A stretch of DNA of 64,000 nt from Chitinophaga flava (GTDB taxonomy: Bacteria > Bacteroidota > Bacteroidia > Chitinophagales > Chitinophagaceae), in the NCBI RefSeq assembly GCF_003308995.1, contig NZ_QFFJ01000002.1, positions 3,596,001 to 3,660,000 of the forward strand, in the 5' to 3' direction. Both the position numbers and the translations under genes were made by a program. Position 1 is the first letter of the stretch. Each line of letters starts with the position of its first letter. The notes beneath the pieces are model-generated. The model was not told the DNA's origin, did no database searches, and was given only the letters and a program-made list of their open reading frames with translations. This document shows, piece by piece, positions 17,736 to 25,883 of this stretch.

Positions 17736-17748
17736 TCGCACCGCGAAA

Positions 17749-18222
17749 ATGAGCCACTCTTTAAATATTGACAAATTAGATTTGCAAATCATTTCGGAAA
17801 TGTCAACTGATGCCGGCATCTCCTATGCAGAGCTGGGGAAAAAACTATTTGTTTCCGGGGGTACTATCCATGTACGTATCAAAAAGCTGCATGAAATGGG
17901 CGTTATCAAAGGTACCCGCCTGCAGGTGAATCTTCGGGCAATTGGTTACGACGTACTGGCTTTCATTGGCATTTACCTCGAGAAAAGTTCGCTGTATGAA
18001 AGTGTAGCCAAACAGTTACTGAAGATACCGCAGGTAGTACGGTTAAACTATACCACCGGCGCCTACAGTATGTTTGCAGAAATCATCTGTAAAGACAGCG
18101 CAGAACTGCGTAAGATCCTGCAGGATGATCTGCAGCATATCAAAGGGATAGAACGTACTGAAACCATTATTTCCCTGGAAGAAAGCTTCTCCCGGCCGAT
18201 CAACGTCAGCGAGGTGCTTTAA
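17749..18222 (+). CDS. Lrp/AsnC family transcriptional regulator
   Basis: 157 aa from the ATG at 17749, the normal Lrp length; the open frame extends 75 codons upstream but that part is AT-rich promoter DNA with no similarity. N-terminal HTH: LDLQIISEMSTDAGISYAELGKKLFVSGGTIHVRIKKLHEMGVI. The C-terminal RAM domain (about residues 68-145) senses an amino acid in this family. A palindrome lies 14 bp upstream, and the serine hydrolase gene is divergent. The target genes are not evident. Confidence 0.92.
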   Translation: MSHSLNIDKLDLQIISEMSTDAGISYAELGKKLFVSGGTIHVRIKKLHEMGVIKGTRLQVNLRAIGYDVLAFIGIYLEKSSLYESVAKQLLKIPQVVRLNYTTGAYSMFAEIICKDSAELRKILQDDLQHIKGIERTETIISLEESFSRPINVSEVL

Positions 18223-18240
18223 AGACTTTGTATTAGCATA

Positions 18241-18289
18241 AAAAAGCAAAGCGGCCATCGACATTGTGTCAATGGCCGCTTTGCTTTTT
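18241..18289. terminator. Bidirectional terminator between Lrp and rlmL
   Basis: The arms at 18241-18258 and 18272-18289 are perfect 18-bp complements (AAAAAGCAAAGCGGCCAT on the plus strand), giving T-runs after the stem in both directions. It lies between convergent genes. Confidence 0.92.
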
Positions 18290-18297
18290 ATATTCTT

Positions 18298-19482
18298 TTA
18301 ACTGGTGCCCAGTTTGCGGGTATCGCGGGTACCGGCATACAGTTCGTATTCAAGGAGACGGCAATCGAGGGTACTATTGTAGAATTCAATCCTGCGTTTG
18401 GCTTTAAGGCCTATTTTCTTTGCCAGGTCGAGGTTACCGGTAAAAATGTAACCGTGGTAGCCTCCGCATTTTTGTTTCATGAAGTCACCAATACGGCTAT
18501 ACGTTTCTTCCAGCTCGGTGATTTCTCCGAGGCGCAGACCATATTCGGGGTTCATGAATACCACGCCACCGGCATCCGGTGGTACAGGAGTGGCGGCAAA
18601 ATCGCAGACGGAGAAAGTGATCATATCGGCTACTCCGGCAGCTCTGGCATTTTTACGGGCATTCTCTACGGCCTGAGGGCTCAGGTCTGTAGCAATGATG
18701 CGCAGGTCGGGCACTTCCACTATTTGTTTTTCCAACCGGCCCCTCTCCTCGTGGTAAACGTTTTCATCGTAGCCTTGCAGGTGCATAAAAGCGTAATTGG
18801 TGCGGAAAAGACCAGGACGGCTGTTGGTGGCAATCAGGGCTGCTTCAATGGCCACGGTACCGGAGCCACACATCGGGTTAATAAAAGGCGCTTTGCGGTC
18901 CCAGCGGGTGGCCAGGATGGTGGAGGCAGCCAGGGCTTCCAGCATGGGCGCCCGTCCGGGTATTTTACGGTAGCCATGACGGCCCAGAGAATCGCCGGAG
19001 GTATCTATAAATATTTCTGCCTCTTCATTTTTCCAGAAAAGATGAATGACAGCACCGCTCAGCTCAGCACCAGTAGACGGTCTTGAGCCGGTTTTATCGC
19101 GCATACGGTCTATTACCGCATCTTTCACACGCAGGTTGGCGAACATGCTGTTTTTAATGGTATCGTTCTGTACGTTGCTGGTAATGGAGAAATAACCATC
19201 CGGATGCAGAAGTGTTTCCCAGGGAATTGCATTGACCCGCGCATAGATTTCGTCGGCATCCCGGGCGTCAAATTTCCGGAGGCTGTATAAAACCTGGCTG
19301 GCACAGCGCAGGTTCAGATTAAGCCGGATACATTCATTGATAGAGGCAAACAGGCGCACACCCGTTACAAAAGTTTCTTCAACCTTAAAACCCAGTTCGT
19401 TTACTTCCTGCTCCAGGTAAGGCGCCAGCCACTTATGGCAGGTGATGGTTACCAGAGCTTTCTTCGTGTATAAAGACGTCAT
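18298..19482 (-). CDS. THUMP-domain rRNA methyltransferase, RlmL N-terminal-half type
   Basis: 394 aa. An N-terminal THUMP-containing region (about residues 1-160) with GYRKIPGRAPMLEALAA is followed by a Rossmann methyltransferase with NPMCGSGTVAIEAALIA and the catalytic NPEYGLRLG (an NPPY variant). This is the arrangement of RlmL/YcbY N-terminal halves and their free-standing homologues, which make N2-methylguanosine in 23S rRNA. Last gene of a minus-strand run that starts at the PARG-like gene, but a 22-bp inverted repeat separates it from map, so it may have its own promoter. Confidence 0.88.
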   Translation of the reverse strand: MTSLYTKKALVTITCHKWLAPYLEQEVNELGFKVEETFVTGVRLFASINECIRLNLNLRCASQVLYSLRKFDARDADEIYARVNAIPWETLLHPDGYFSITSNVQNDTIKNSMFANLRVKDAVIDRMRDKTGSRPSTGAELSGAVIHLFWKNEEAEIFIDTSGDSLGRHGYRKIPGRAPMLEALAASTILATRWDRKAPFINPMCGSGTVAIEAALIATNSRPGLFRTNYAFMHLQGYDENVYHEERGRLEKQIVEVPDLRIIATDLSPQAVENARKNARAAGVADMITFSVCDFAATPVPPDAGGVVFMNPEYGLRLGEITELEETYSRIGDFMKQKCGGYHGYIFTGNLDLAKKIGLKAKRRIEFYNSTLDCRLLEYELYAGTRDTRKLGTS

Positions 19483-19503
19483 CCGGCAAATGTACGGATT
19501 TAC

Positions 19504-19571
19504 GATTTAGGGATTTACGATTTAGGACGGTAGTATTTACTTCAAATCACTAAATCGTAAATCCCTAAATC
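19504..19571. repeat. Inverted repeat of GATTTAGG-type units between map and rlmL
   Basis: The arms at 19504-19525 and 19550-19571 are perfect 22-bp complements separated by 24 nt. Each arm is itself made of short direct repeats of TTTACGATTTAGG/GGATTTACGATTTAG, extending slightly outside the arms. This type of low-complexity intergenic repeat is often seen in Bacteroidota. It could stabilise or attenuate the mRNA. Confidence 0.75.
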
Positions 19572-19572
19572 C

Positions 19573-20337
19573 CTAAATTTCATTGGCAGCTGTGAGAATA
19601 ACGGGGTCACCATCTGTAATGACGATGGTATGTTCATGCTGGGCCACAAAACCGCCTCTATTACCGATCAGTGTCCAGCCGTCCTGAGCCTGGTTGGCAT
19701 AGTTGGAGCGGGTAGAAATAAATGTTTCTACAGCCACCACGCTGTTTTTGCGGAAACGCTCCTTATTACGGCGTTCGTAGCAGTTCAGGATATCTTCGGG
19801 TGCTTCGTGCAGGCTTCTTCCTACACCATGCCCTGCGAGATTACGGATCACGGTAAAGCCGGCGCGTCCGGCTTCGTTTTCGATCAGTTTGCCGATGTCA
19901 GCGATCTTCACGCCGCCTTTTATGCTGTGAAGGGCTTTGTAAAGGATAGTACGGGAAGCATCCACCAGTGGCTGATGCTGATGCAGGTCCTGTCCCAGTA
20001 CAAAGGAGCCACCGTTATCTGACCAATAACCATCCAACTCTGCAGACACGTCGATATTTACCAGGTCTCCTTCCTGCAGGATCTTTGTTGCAGAAGGGAT
20101 ACCATGTGCGATCTCATTATTTACACTGATACAGGTCCAGCCCGGAAAACCGTATGTGAGCCTGGGAGCTGACTTTGCGCCCAGCTTTTTTAATATTTCA
20201 CCACCATACTCATCCACTTCTCTTGCAGACATTCCCGGCCTCGCATAGTACCTCATTTCCTTTAAAGTAGTGGCTACTGCCTCGCTCACTCTTTTCATTC
20301 CCTGTAAATCCGATTCTGATGTAATAGACATATCCAC
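19573..20337 (-). CDS. map: Type I methionine aminopeptidase
   Basis: 254 aa. The five metal ligands of type I MetAP are in place: VNIDVSAELDGYWSDNGGSF (both Asp), the His of NLAGHGVGRSLHE, Glu in VVAVETF, and Glu in FVAQHEHTIVI. The substrate His is in NNEIAHGIP. It removes the initiator Met from nascent proteins. It follows kptA by 67 bp on the same strand. An in-frame second Met two codons later is also a possible start. Confidence 0.94.
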   Translation of the reverse strand: MDMSITSESDLQGMKRVSEAVATTLKEMRYYARPGMSAREVDEYGGEILKKLGAKSAPRLTYGFPGWTCISVNNEIAHGIPSATKILQEGDLVNIDVSAELDGYWSDNGGSFVLGQDLHQHQPLVDASRTILYKALHSIKGGVKIADIGKLIENEAGRAGFTVIRNLAGHGVGRSLHEAPEDILNCYERRNKERFRKNSVVAVETFISTRSNYANQAQDGWTLIGNRGGFVAQHEHTIVITDGDPVILTAANEI

Positions 20338-20404
20338 TGGTTTTGGTGTAGTTAAAGGTAGGGAAACCCCTGCAAAACATCAAATTGAGTGAAGCTATCT
20401 ATCT

Positions 20405-20947
20405 TCAGAAATCAATGTACTTTGCTGGTACGTGATCTGTTAACCAAACATTGTTTGCTGACTTGTAGAACTTCACGCCGTCGCGGTGCATGCTGCCACT
20501 GCGTACGGTTAATATTACCGGCAGGCCGCGCCGGGAGCCTACAGCCTGGGCTGTTGCCTTTAATTCAGACAGGTGTACATGATGACGGCTCATCTTCAAC
20601 AGCCCTTCCGTCCTGATAGATGACATAAATTTACCGACAGTGCCATGGTAAAGATATTCCGGTGGCTCAGCAGCTTCCAGGTCCAGTGACACGTTGATAG
20701 AATGTCCCTGGTTGGCCCGGATACGGGTTTTATCTTCGTTGAAGGCAAACCGTTGTTTGTCATTTTCTGCCACTACAATGGATAATTCTTCCAGTGTAAA
20801 TTGTTGTCCTTTTCGGCCAGCTTTGGCCATCAGTTCCTGTACATCGGCCCATCCGTTGGCATCGAGCTTAAGACCAATGATTTCCGGGCTATGCCGGAGT
20901 ATGAGACTAAGAAATTTGCTGATATTTTTGATTCTATTCGGGTTCAT
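20405..20947 (-). CDS. kptA: RNA 2'-phosphotransferase KptA/Tpt1
   Basis: 180 aa, the normal length of the family. N-terminal winged-helix part with SKFLSLILRHSPE (Arg18, His19) and the NAD-binding part with YLYHGT, HVHLSE and the HRDGVKFYKSANNVWL block. Tpt1/KptA moves an internal 2'-phosphate from RNA to NAD+, releasing nicotinamide and ADP-ribose 1'',2''-cyclic phosphate. Bacteria lack the splicing pathway that makes this mark, so its natural substrate is uncertain; ADP-ribosylation of RNA ends is also reported for the family. It starts 1 bp after the NADAR stop, so the genes are cotranscribed. Confidence 0.94.
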   Translation of the reverse strand: MNPNRIKNISKFLSLILRHSPEIIGLKLDANGWADVQELMAKAGRKGQQFTLEELSIVVAENDKQRFAFNEDKTRIRANQGHSINVSLDLEAAEPPEYLYHGTVGKFMSSIRTEGLLKMSRHHVHLSELKATAQAVGSRRGLPVILTVRSGSMHRDGVKFYKSANNVWLTDHVPAKYIDF

Positions 20948-20948
20948 G

Positions 20949-21494
20949 TTATGATAATTTGTCCCTTACTTCCATCAACGCATAACCCAACAGGTTTTGT
21001 CCTCTCCATCGCAAGGGATTTTCGATATGTTCGTGATCGGCTTTCATGCCTATGCCCCAGATAGCATCTACAGGGCTGGCTTCTACCAGTACACGGTCTT
21101 TCGTGTTCAATAAAAATGTTTTCAGGTCGGCATGTTGGGAAAACTTCAGCAGGTTACCAGCAGCTACAATAACTGATTTTTGCTGATCCCATATCACAGG
21201 GTCGAAACGGTGCACCTGCCTGCCGAGCTTTTTGGCGGCGGCGGGAGAACCGGCTTTCAATATTTTCTCCAGTACAGCCTCGTCTTTAAATAAACGGGCT
21301 TTCCCGGCCATCATCCAGTGTTCGGCGGTGGGATACACGATGCCGTTTTCTTCGAAAGGCGCTGTCCACCACTGACTCAGGCAGCTTTGTGTGACACGGC
21401 CATCCGGCGAAACCTTATGTCCCCAGAAAAAAAGGTATTTTATTTTTTCGTTTGCTTTATATTTTTTGATCAGCCATTGATTATCGTATAGCAT
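20949..21494 (-). CDS. NADAR family protein (YbiA/DUF1768-like)
   Basis: 181 aa. Family blocks: FFWGHKV near residue 22, SQWWTAPFEENGIVYPTAEHWMMAGKA, a KLGRQV-like segment, WDQQKSVIVAAGNLLKFSQ, and the C-terminal WGIGM...NPLRWRGQNLLGYALMEVR. NADAR proteins are N-glycosidases; some cleave a riboflavin-pathway intermediate and others remove ADP-ribose from guanine bases, working as antitoxins. Here it overlaps the PARG-like gene by 14 nt and is followed by kptA, which favours an ADP-ribose-related role. The SN of the usual LSNF motif is SQ here. Confidence 0.9.
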   Translation of the reverse strand: MLYDNQWLIKKYKANEKIKYLFFWGHKVSPDGRVTQSCLSQWWTAPFEENGIVYPTAEHWMMAGKARLFKDEAVLEKILKAGSPAAAKKLGRQVHRFDPVIWDQQKSVIVAAGNLLKFSQHADLKTFLLNTKDRVLVEASPVDAIWGIGMKADHEHIENPLRWRGQNLLGYALMEVRDKLS

Positions 21495-22338
21495 AGGACG
21501 TTATATTCTTTTTGAATGTATTAATGGTTTCCTGTTTTTCAGTGTTATCATACACAGCAAAAACCACTTTTGAAAATGCGTGACGGAATCTGTCATCTGC
21601 CTGCAGGAAGGAAGCAAACCAGGCTGCCACGTCTTCTGTGTTGTTACGGAAAACACCACATCCCCAGGCACCGAGTATGAGTGTCGTCTGTTGATGCGCT
21701 ATGGTCACAGACAACAACTTTTCTATCCTGGACAACATCACCTGCTTAATCCTGCCGATATTCTGCGGTTCATTATCCTTTACGGCTCCGGCATTAACGG
21801 CGGGGGCAGTGATAACAGAAACGGTATAATAATCGTCCAGCAGTTCATCCCTGTCGTTACGGAAAACGGGTACCAGCGGAGAGTATATCATATGGTCTGT
21901 ATAGAGGCAGGTGCCACAGCTCCGGTTGGTCTGGTACATTACACGTTGTGGCTCCAGACAGCGATACAGGCCACTGGCTCTTGCCAACGATTCTTCCTGC
22001 GCATGTGCACCGCTCAGAAATCCCCCACCAGGATTTTTGGCAGAAGCGAAGTTCAGGCAACATACATTGTTCAGTTTTTCTTTTACCACCAGTCTGTAAG
22101 CAGCACCAAAGGTACTTTCACGGGTCACCTCTATGGTACAATCATAACGAGGAGCTATCCTGTCCCGCTCCAGGAACACCTGCTCAAAGTCTTCCGGCCT
22201 GTATAGTATGGAGTGGTCTGCGGCATATTGCAGTGAGTCTTTTATCACTACTTCTTTTCCTCCGGGGTTAGTATAGGAACCATTGTTGAGGATATCCACT
22301 GTTTCCCAGGCTATTCCAGCCCTTTCCTGTTTTTTCAT
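21481..22338 (-). CDS. Bacterial-type PARG macrodomain protein (TIGR02452 family)
   Basis: 285 aa. It has the poly(ADP-ribose) glycohydrolase signature GGG-x7-QEE: Gly104-106 and Gln114-Glu115-Glu116 in NPGGGFLSGAHAQEES, followed by LYRCL. Later macrodomain blocks include YSPLVPVFRND, VITAPAVNAG and ILGAWGCGVFRN, the last being the ribose/phosphate loop. It should release ADP-ribose from modified targets. First gene of a tight minus-strand operon with NADAR and kptA; a 21-bp imperfect palindrome lies about 80 bp upstream. Confidence 0.9.
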   Translation of the reverse strand: MKKQERAGIAWETVDILNNGSYTNPGGKEVVIKDSLQYAADHSILYRPEDFEQVFLERDRIAPRYDCTIEVTRESTFGAAYRLVVKEKLNNVCCLNFASAKNPGGGFLSGAHAQEESLARASGLYRCLEPQRVMYQTNRSCGTCLYTDHMIYSPLVPVFRNDRDELLDDYYTVSVITAPAVNAGAVKDNEPQNIGRIKQVMLSRIEKLLSVTIAHQQTTLILGAWGCGVFRNNTEDVAAWFASFLQADDRFRHAFSKVVFAVYDNTEKQETINTFKKNITSYAIR

Positions 22339-22419
22339 ACGGTCTTCATTTAGCTCATCAGGTAATTGAAAGCGCAGAAGGGGTTATTGCTTCCTATGCT
22401 GATGAGGTGTTAATTTTTG

Positions 22420-22440
22420 TTTACGTCAATCTGACGCAAA
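22420..22440. promoter_or_regulatory. Palindromic operator candidate of the ADP-ribose operon
   Basis: TTTACGTCA and TGACGCAAA form 9-bp arms with one mismatch around ATC (core GTCA-N3-TGAC). On the minus strand a TACTTTG sequence, close to the TAnnTTTG box, overlaps the distal arm. The site lies between the PARG-like gene and the divergent gene at 22572, so it could control both. Confidence 0.4.
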
Positions 22441-22571
22441 GTAAAACATTTTTATTTTAACAAACAACATTTTTTGCCAACGCAAGCGGAAATGGCGTTT
22501 CTCTTCAGTGGTTTTCAGGATATTTACTACAAAGCTTATTATTGCTGCCGTAAATTTTCAAGTATTGGTCT

Positions 22572-23324
22572 ATGGATATTTCAACTATTGCTATCAAACT
22601 GTTTCCCGCTTATGAAGATGTTTTTTATGATGAACTGGAAATGCATCAGAAACATTTCCTGCCTTTGTGTTCTGTAATGTTTCCATTGGCGGGCATCGCA
22701 GAAGGCCAGTGGCTGCACTTTGTTTCTGTGAAGGAATTATACGATGGAAGAGTTGGAGAACAATCCCATGCTTATCACACCCGGTACAGCCAGCCCGACA
22801 CTTTTGCCTTTGATGTGATAGACGGCAAGTATAAATTTGATGCAGACTGGCGCTTTTTTGATGATCTCCAGCATATTGAACCGGAAGCTTACCAGGGAAA
22901 TTACTCCGACCATGAAATAGCCTATAACATGAATGAATCGATGTATGCGCTGAAAAAGGCCTACTATCAGCAATTCAGGAAGTTGTATCAGGGAGACTTT
23001 AACCGGCCCGGGTTAATGGTAGATGACATCAGAAGACTGGAAAGACTGAGAGCGCTGAGCCCTGATGATCTGAATCGGGACCCGATAGACAACTATCTGG
23101 TCGAAAGGCAGCAACATAAGAAAAGTCGTCTTTTTGACAATATATACCCCGACCTCTTTCCGGACGAGGGGGACGTGACAGCCCCTGTGGATGAAGCGGG
23201 CACCCCTTTTACTTTTATTGGCAATCTGGACGGATATGATTTCCAGCATCATGCACCGGAGAATATCTGTTTGTTTTATGATCAGACACTACAAAAAGCA
23301 GTGGTTTGTCTGGGCAACAGCTGA
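22572..23324 (+). CDS. Hypothetical protein divergent from the ADP-ribose operon
   Basis: 250 aa, acidic, rich in Tyr/Phe/Asp, without signal peptide or membrane helix. The C-terminal stretch TPFTFIGNLDGYDFQ...ICLFYDQTLQKAVVCLGNS is loosely like the end of DUF1963/YwqG-type or SMI1-like proteins, but I cannot assign a family with confidence. The ATG at 22572 is in frame with the whole domain. It shares a 233-bp intergenic region, including the GTCA-N3-TGAC palindrome, with the PARG-NADAR-kptA operon. Confidence 0.6.
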   Translation: MDISTIAIKLFPAYEDVFYDELEMHQKHFLPLCSVMFPLAGIAEGQWLHFVSVKELYDGRVGEQSHAYHTRYSQPDTFAFDVIDGKYKFDADWRFFDDLQHIEPEAYQGNYSDHEIAYNMNESMYALKKAYYQQFRKLYQGDFNRPGLMVDDIRRLERLRALSPDDLNRDPIDNYLVERQQHKKSRLFDNIYPDLFPDEGDVTAPVDEAGTPFTFIGNLDGYDFQHHAPENICLFYDQTLQKAVVCLGNS

Positions 23325-23432
23325 GACAACGCACCCTACCTTCCGGTGCAAGTTGGCACATAAAAGAACAATGCGGGTAGTTGTGGGTTATCTGTAAAGC
23401 GGACATGCCTGCCTTGTTCTAAAAACATATTT

Positions 23433-24110
23433 ATGAGAGTATTAATTGTGCTTACTTCCCATGACACGCTGGGCAATACCGGCCACAAGACCGGTTTCTG
23501 GATAGAAGAATTTGCGGCGCCTTATTACGCCCTGGCCGATGCGGGAGCGGAGGTTACCATTGCTTCTCCGAAGGGAGGCCAGCCTCCGATAGACCCCAAG
23601 AGCGAGCTGCCTGATTTCCAGACGCCCGCCACCAAACGATTCAATGACGATGAAACATTAAAGCATAAACTGGCACATACTGCCAAATTAAATGAAGTCG
23701 TGGCGGATGACTATGACGCTGTTTTTTACCCCGGCGGACATGGCCCGCTATGGGACCTCGCTGATGACCCGAACTCTATCGCATTGATAGAAGAATTTTA
23801 CCGGCAAAACAAACCGGTAGCTTTTGTTTGCCATGCACCTGGCGTCTTAAAAAAAGTAAAGGCTCCCAATGGTACATCTATTGTGAAAGGCAAGGAAGTC
23901 ACCGGTTTCAGCAACACAGAGGAAGAAGCGGTGCAACTCACGAAGGTAGTACCTTTTCTGGTTGAAGATGTTTTAAAACAGAACGGAGGCATTTACAGTA
24001 AAGAAAAAGACTGGCACCCGTATGCCATCAGAGATGGGTTGCTGATCACCGGACAGAACCCGGCTTCCTCTGAAGAAGTAGCAAGGATTCTCATTGAAAT
24101 ACTATCCTGA
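23433..24110 (+). CDS. DJ-1/PfpI-family protein, Hsp31-like glyoxalase III/chaperone
   Basis: 225 aa. The class I glutamine-amidotransferase-like fold is clear: VLTSHDTLGNTGHKTGFWIEEFAAPYYAL (the Glu of the triad is in WIEEF), YDAVFYPGGHGPLWDL, and the nucleophile elbow AFVCHAPGVL with Cys followed by His. This matches the Hsp31/HchA-like subgroup active on methylglyoxal. Single gene; about 240 bp without features follow it. Confidence 0.87.
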   Translation: MRVLIVLTSHDTLGNTGHKTGFWIEEFAAPYYALADAGAEVTIASPKGGQPPIDPKSELPDFQTPATKRFNDDETLKHKLAHTAKLNEVVADDYDAVFYPGGHGPLWDLADDPNSIALIEEFYRQNKPVAFVCHAPGVLKKVKAPNGTSIVKGKEVTGFSNTEEEAVQLTKVVPFLVEDVLKQNGGIYSKEKDWHPYAIRDGLLITGQNPASSEEVARILIEILS

Positions 24111-24350
24111 TATAGTGATTGTTTTCCGGATGGCCGACAGTCCGGGTATTACCGCAACAGAAACACAGTAAATAAAAACACAGGCTACTCCCCTGCTGAA
24201 CCGGCTCAAAGCAGGTTTAAAAGCTGATGATCCATCTCTCTAGAAACTGCAGTAGTCCGCTATTACAGGGGAATACTCATAATAATTTCACTTATTTTGG
24301 TGTTAATACAATGCGTAATCTATTATCCACCTAACGCCTCAGCTCTTTAG

Positions 24351-25136
24351 ATGCAACAGAAAAATGTCCCGCTGACGACAGCCGATACGCAGCTGCTGCA
24401 GCAACTGGACACCCTGGACCCACAGGCAGTGAACAGTCATGAAAACACTTACCGGAAAATGATCTGTAGCGGCTATCTGATAAGGATGGAGTTAACCACA
24501 GATCAGCTACTACGTTATCTCTTTGATGATGGCCAGGCTGTAGTAGTATGTCCATTACTTCCGCCACAGCTGGTGCAGGAAGAGTCATCACAATCTCTGA
24601 TAGCAGAAGGACTTTCCTATCAACCCGTTGTACTTGAAATCATCACCCATTCCCATAAACCTGATTTGTTGGTAGAGGCCCGCTACAACAACTACCCTGC
24701 GCAGTTGCAGCACCAGACAATACTCACAGCCAACCTGTCCAGGTTGCGGAAAGAAACCGGCCTGGTGGCCCTGGTATTTGCTGTGGTGTTATGTGCGTTG
24801 CTGATTACAGGCTACACCGGCAGTTTCAACACTTCCGTTATACTGATGGGCTGGGCTCCTCCACTGGCCATAGCAGGTATTGGTTTGATCATGATGATGA
24901 AAAAGTACCGCAGCAGCCTGAAAAAGGCTATCCATCAAACCACTGTGAGTGGTATCGTGACGGAAAAATTTTCCAATGGGAAGCTGAGCTGGTACCGGAT
25001 CGGGGAACTCCTCTTTGAAAGCAATGATAGTACGCTGGCAGTTCCAGGGCAGCCTTTGCAGGTGGTATTCACAACGAACTCCTGTAGTTCGCAGGAAGCG
25101 GTTTTTCACGCAACAAAAGATTCTTCCCGTTTTTAA
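24351..25136 (+). CDS. Hypothetical membrane protein with two TM helices
   Basis: 261 aa. A soluble N-terminal part of about 130 residues (no signal peptide) is followed by two close transmembrane helices, TGLVALVFAVVLCALLITGY and VILMGWAPPLAIAGIGLIMMM, then a C-terminal beta-rich segment of about 80 residues (KFSNGKLSWYRIGELLFES). The layout looks like a cytoplasmic protein with a short membrane hairpin. I recognise no family. The MarR gene starts 24 bp downstream and may be in the same unit. Confidence 0.6.
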   Translation: MQQKNVPLTTADTQLLQQLDTLDPQAVNSHENTYRKMICSGYLIRMELTTDQLLRYLFDDGQAVVVCPLLPPQLVQEESSQSLIAEGLSYQPVVLEIITHSHKPDLLVEARYNNYPAQLQHQTILTANLSRLRKETGLVALVFAVVLCALLITGYTGSFNTSVILMGWAPPLAIAGIGLIMMMKKYRSSLKKAIHQTTVSGIVTEKFSNGKLSWYRIGELLFESNDSTLAVPGQPLQVVFTTNSCSSQEAVFHATKDSSRF

Positions 25137-25160
25137 CAGGGCAGTCCTTATTTTCGCCGC

Positions 25161-25658
25161 ATGATAAATGCGATAGATCAATCCGGTATACTGGCCATCT
25201 CTACCCGGCTGCAACGGCTGGGCGAACTGTTACGTAAAGACGGACAACAGATCTATAAAGCCCATGGCATTGACTTTGAGCCTAAATGGTTTCCTGTGAT
25301 ATACAGTCTCCATGCCAATGAGTCACTGAGCGTTGTGGAGATTGCCAATGAAATTGGCTATACGCATCCTTCCACCATTAGCCTTCTCAAAGAACTGGAA
25401 GCCAAAAAGCTGGTCCGTTCCCGGAAAGACAAAACAGATACCCGCAAACGTATGATCAGCCTGACTGAAAAAGGACAGCAGCTGGTAGTACAGATGAAAC
25501 CGGTGTGGGATATCATTACTGCAGCATTAACCGACCTTACCAATAGCACCAACAACATCATGAGGGCTGTGAATGAAGTAGAAGCCCGTTTCAAGGAAAA
25601 GAGCTTCTTTGAAAGAGCGGAAGAAATACGTCAAGAACAAGGCAGTCAACAGTTATAA
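25161..25658 (+). CDS. MarR-family regulator (N-terminal half of the bifunctional HTH/GNAT type)
   Basis: 165 aa. The winged HTH spans about residues 50-115: SVVEIANEIGYTHPSTISLLKELEAKKLVRSRKDKTDTRKRMISLTEKG. The N-terminus SGILAISTRLQRLGELLRKDGQQIYKAHGIDFEPKWFPV is the pattern of proteins in which a MarR domain is fused to a GNAT domain. Here the acetyltransferase is a separate gene 225 bp downstream, behind its own palindromic operator. It probably represses that gene; inference. Confidence 0.88.
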   Translation: MINAIDQSGILAISTRLQRLGELLRKDGQQIYKAHGIDFEPKWFPVIYSLHANESLSVVEIANEIGYTHPSTISLLKELEAKKLVRSRKDKTDTRKRMISLTEKGQQLVVQMKPVWDIITAALTDLTNSTNNIMRAVNEVEARFKEKSFFERAEEIRQEQGSQQL

Positions 25659-25843
25659 AACATCCCCCGTTTTAGAACCCAATAGAAGTCTCCCGTAACA
25701 CCAGTGCATCCACCGCTATCTTTTATCTTTGTGCGCATTAACGCCGGCGTGGTGCTAATCACTGAATATACAGATCAACCAACCTGATCAGCATTTTTGC
25801 CATTTGCTCGCCAGTAGTATTTTCCGCAGATTTTTTTTTAATT

Positions 25844-25867
25844 TATGTAGTCAACTACATATCTTTG
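25844..25867 (+). promoter_or_regulatory. Palindromic operator and -7 box of the GNAT gene
   Basis: TATGTAGT (25844-25851) and ACTACATA (25854-25861) are perfect 8-bp arms around CA. The right arm touches TATCTTTG (25860-25867), a good TAnnTTTG box, so binding would block RNA polymerase. No clear upstream TTTG is seen (a T-run takes its place). The MarR protein encoded just upstream is the obvious candidate binder. Confidence 0.6.
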
Positions 25868-25883
25868 TATAAACGTTCATATC

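Noticed and set aside
17524..17748. N-terminal extension of the Lrp gene
   Set aside because: The 75 extra codons run through AT-rich promoter DNA with a palindrome and would give an Lrp far longer than the family.
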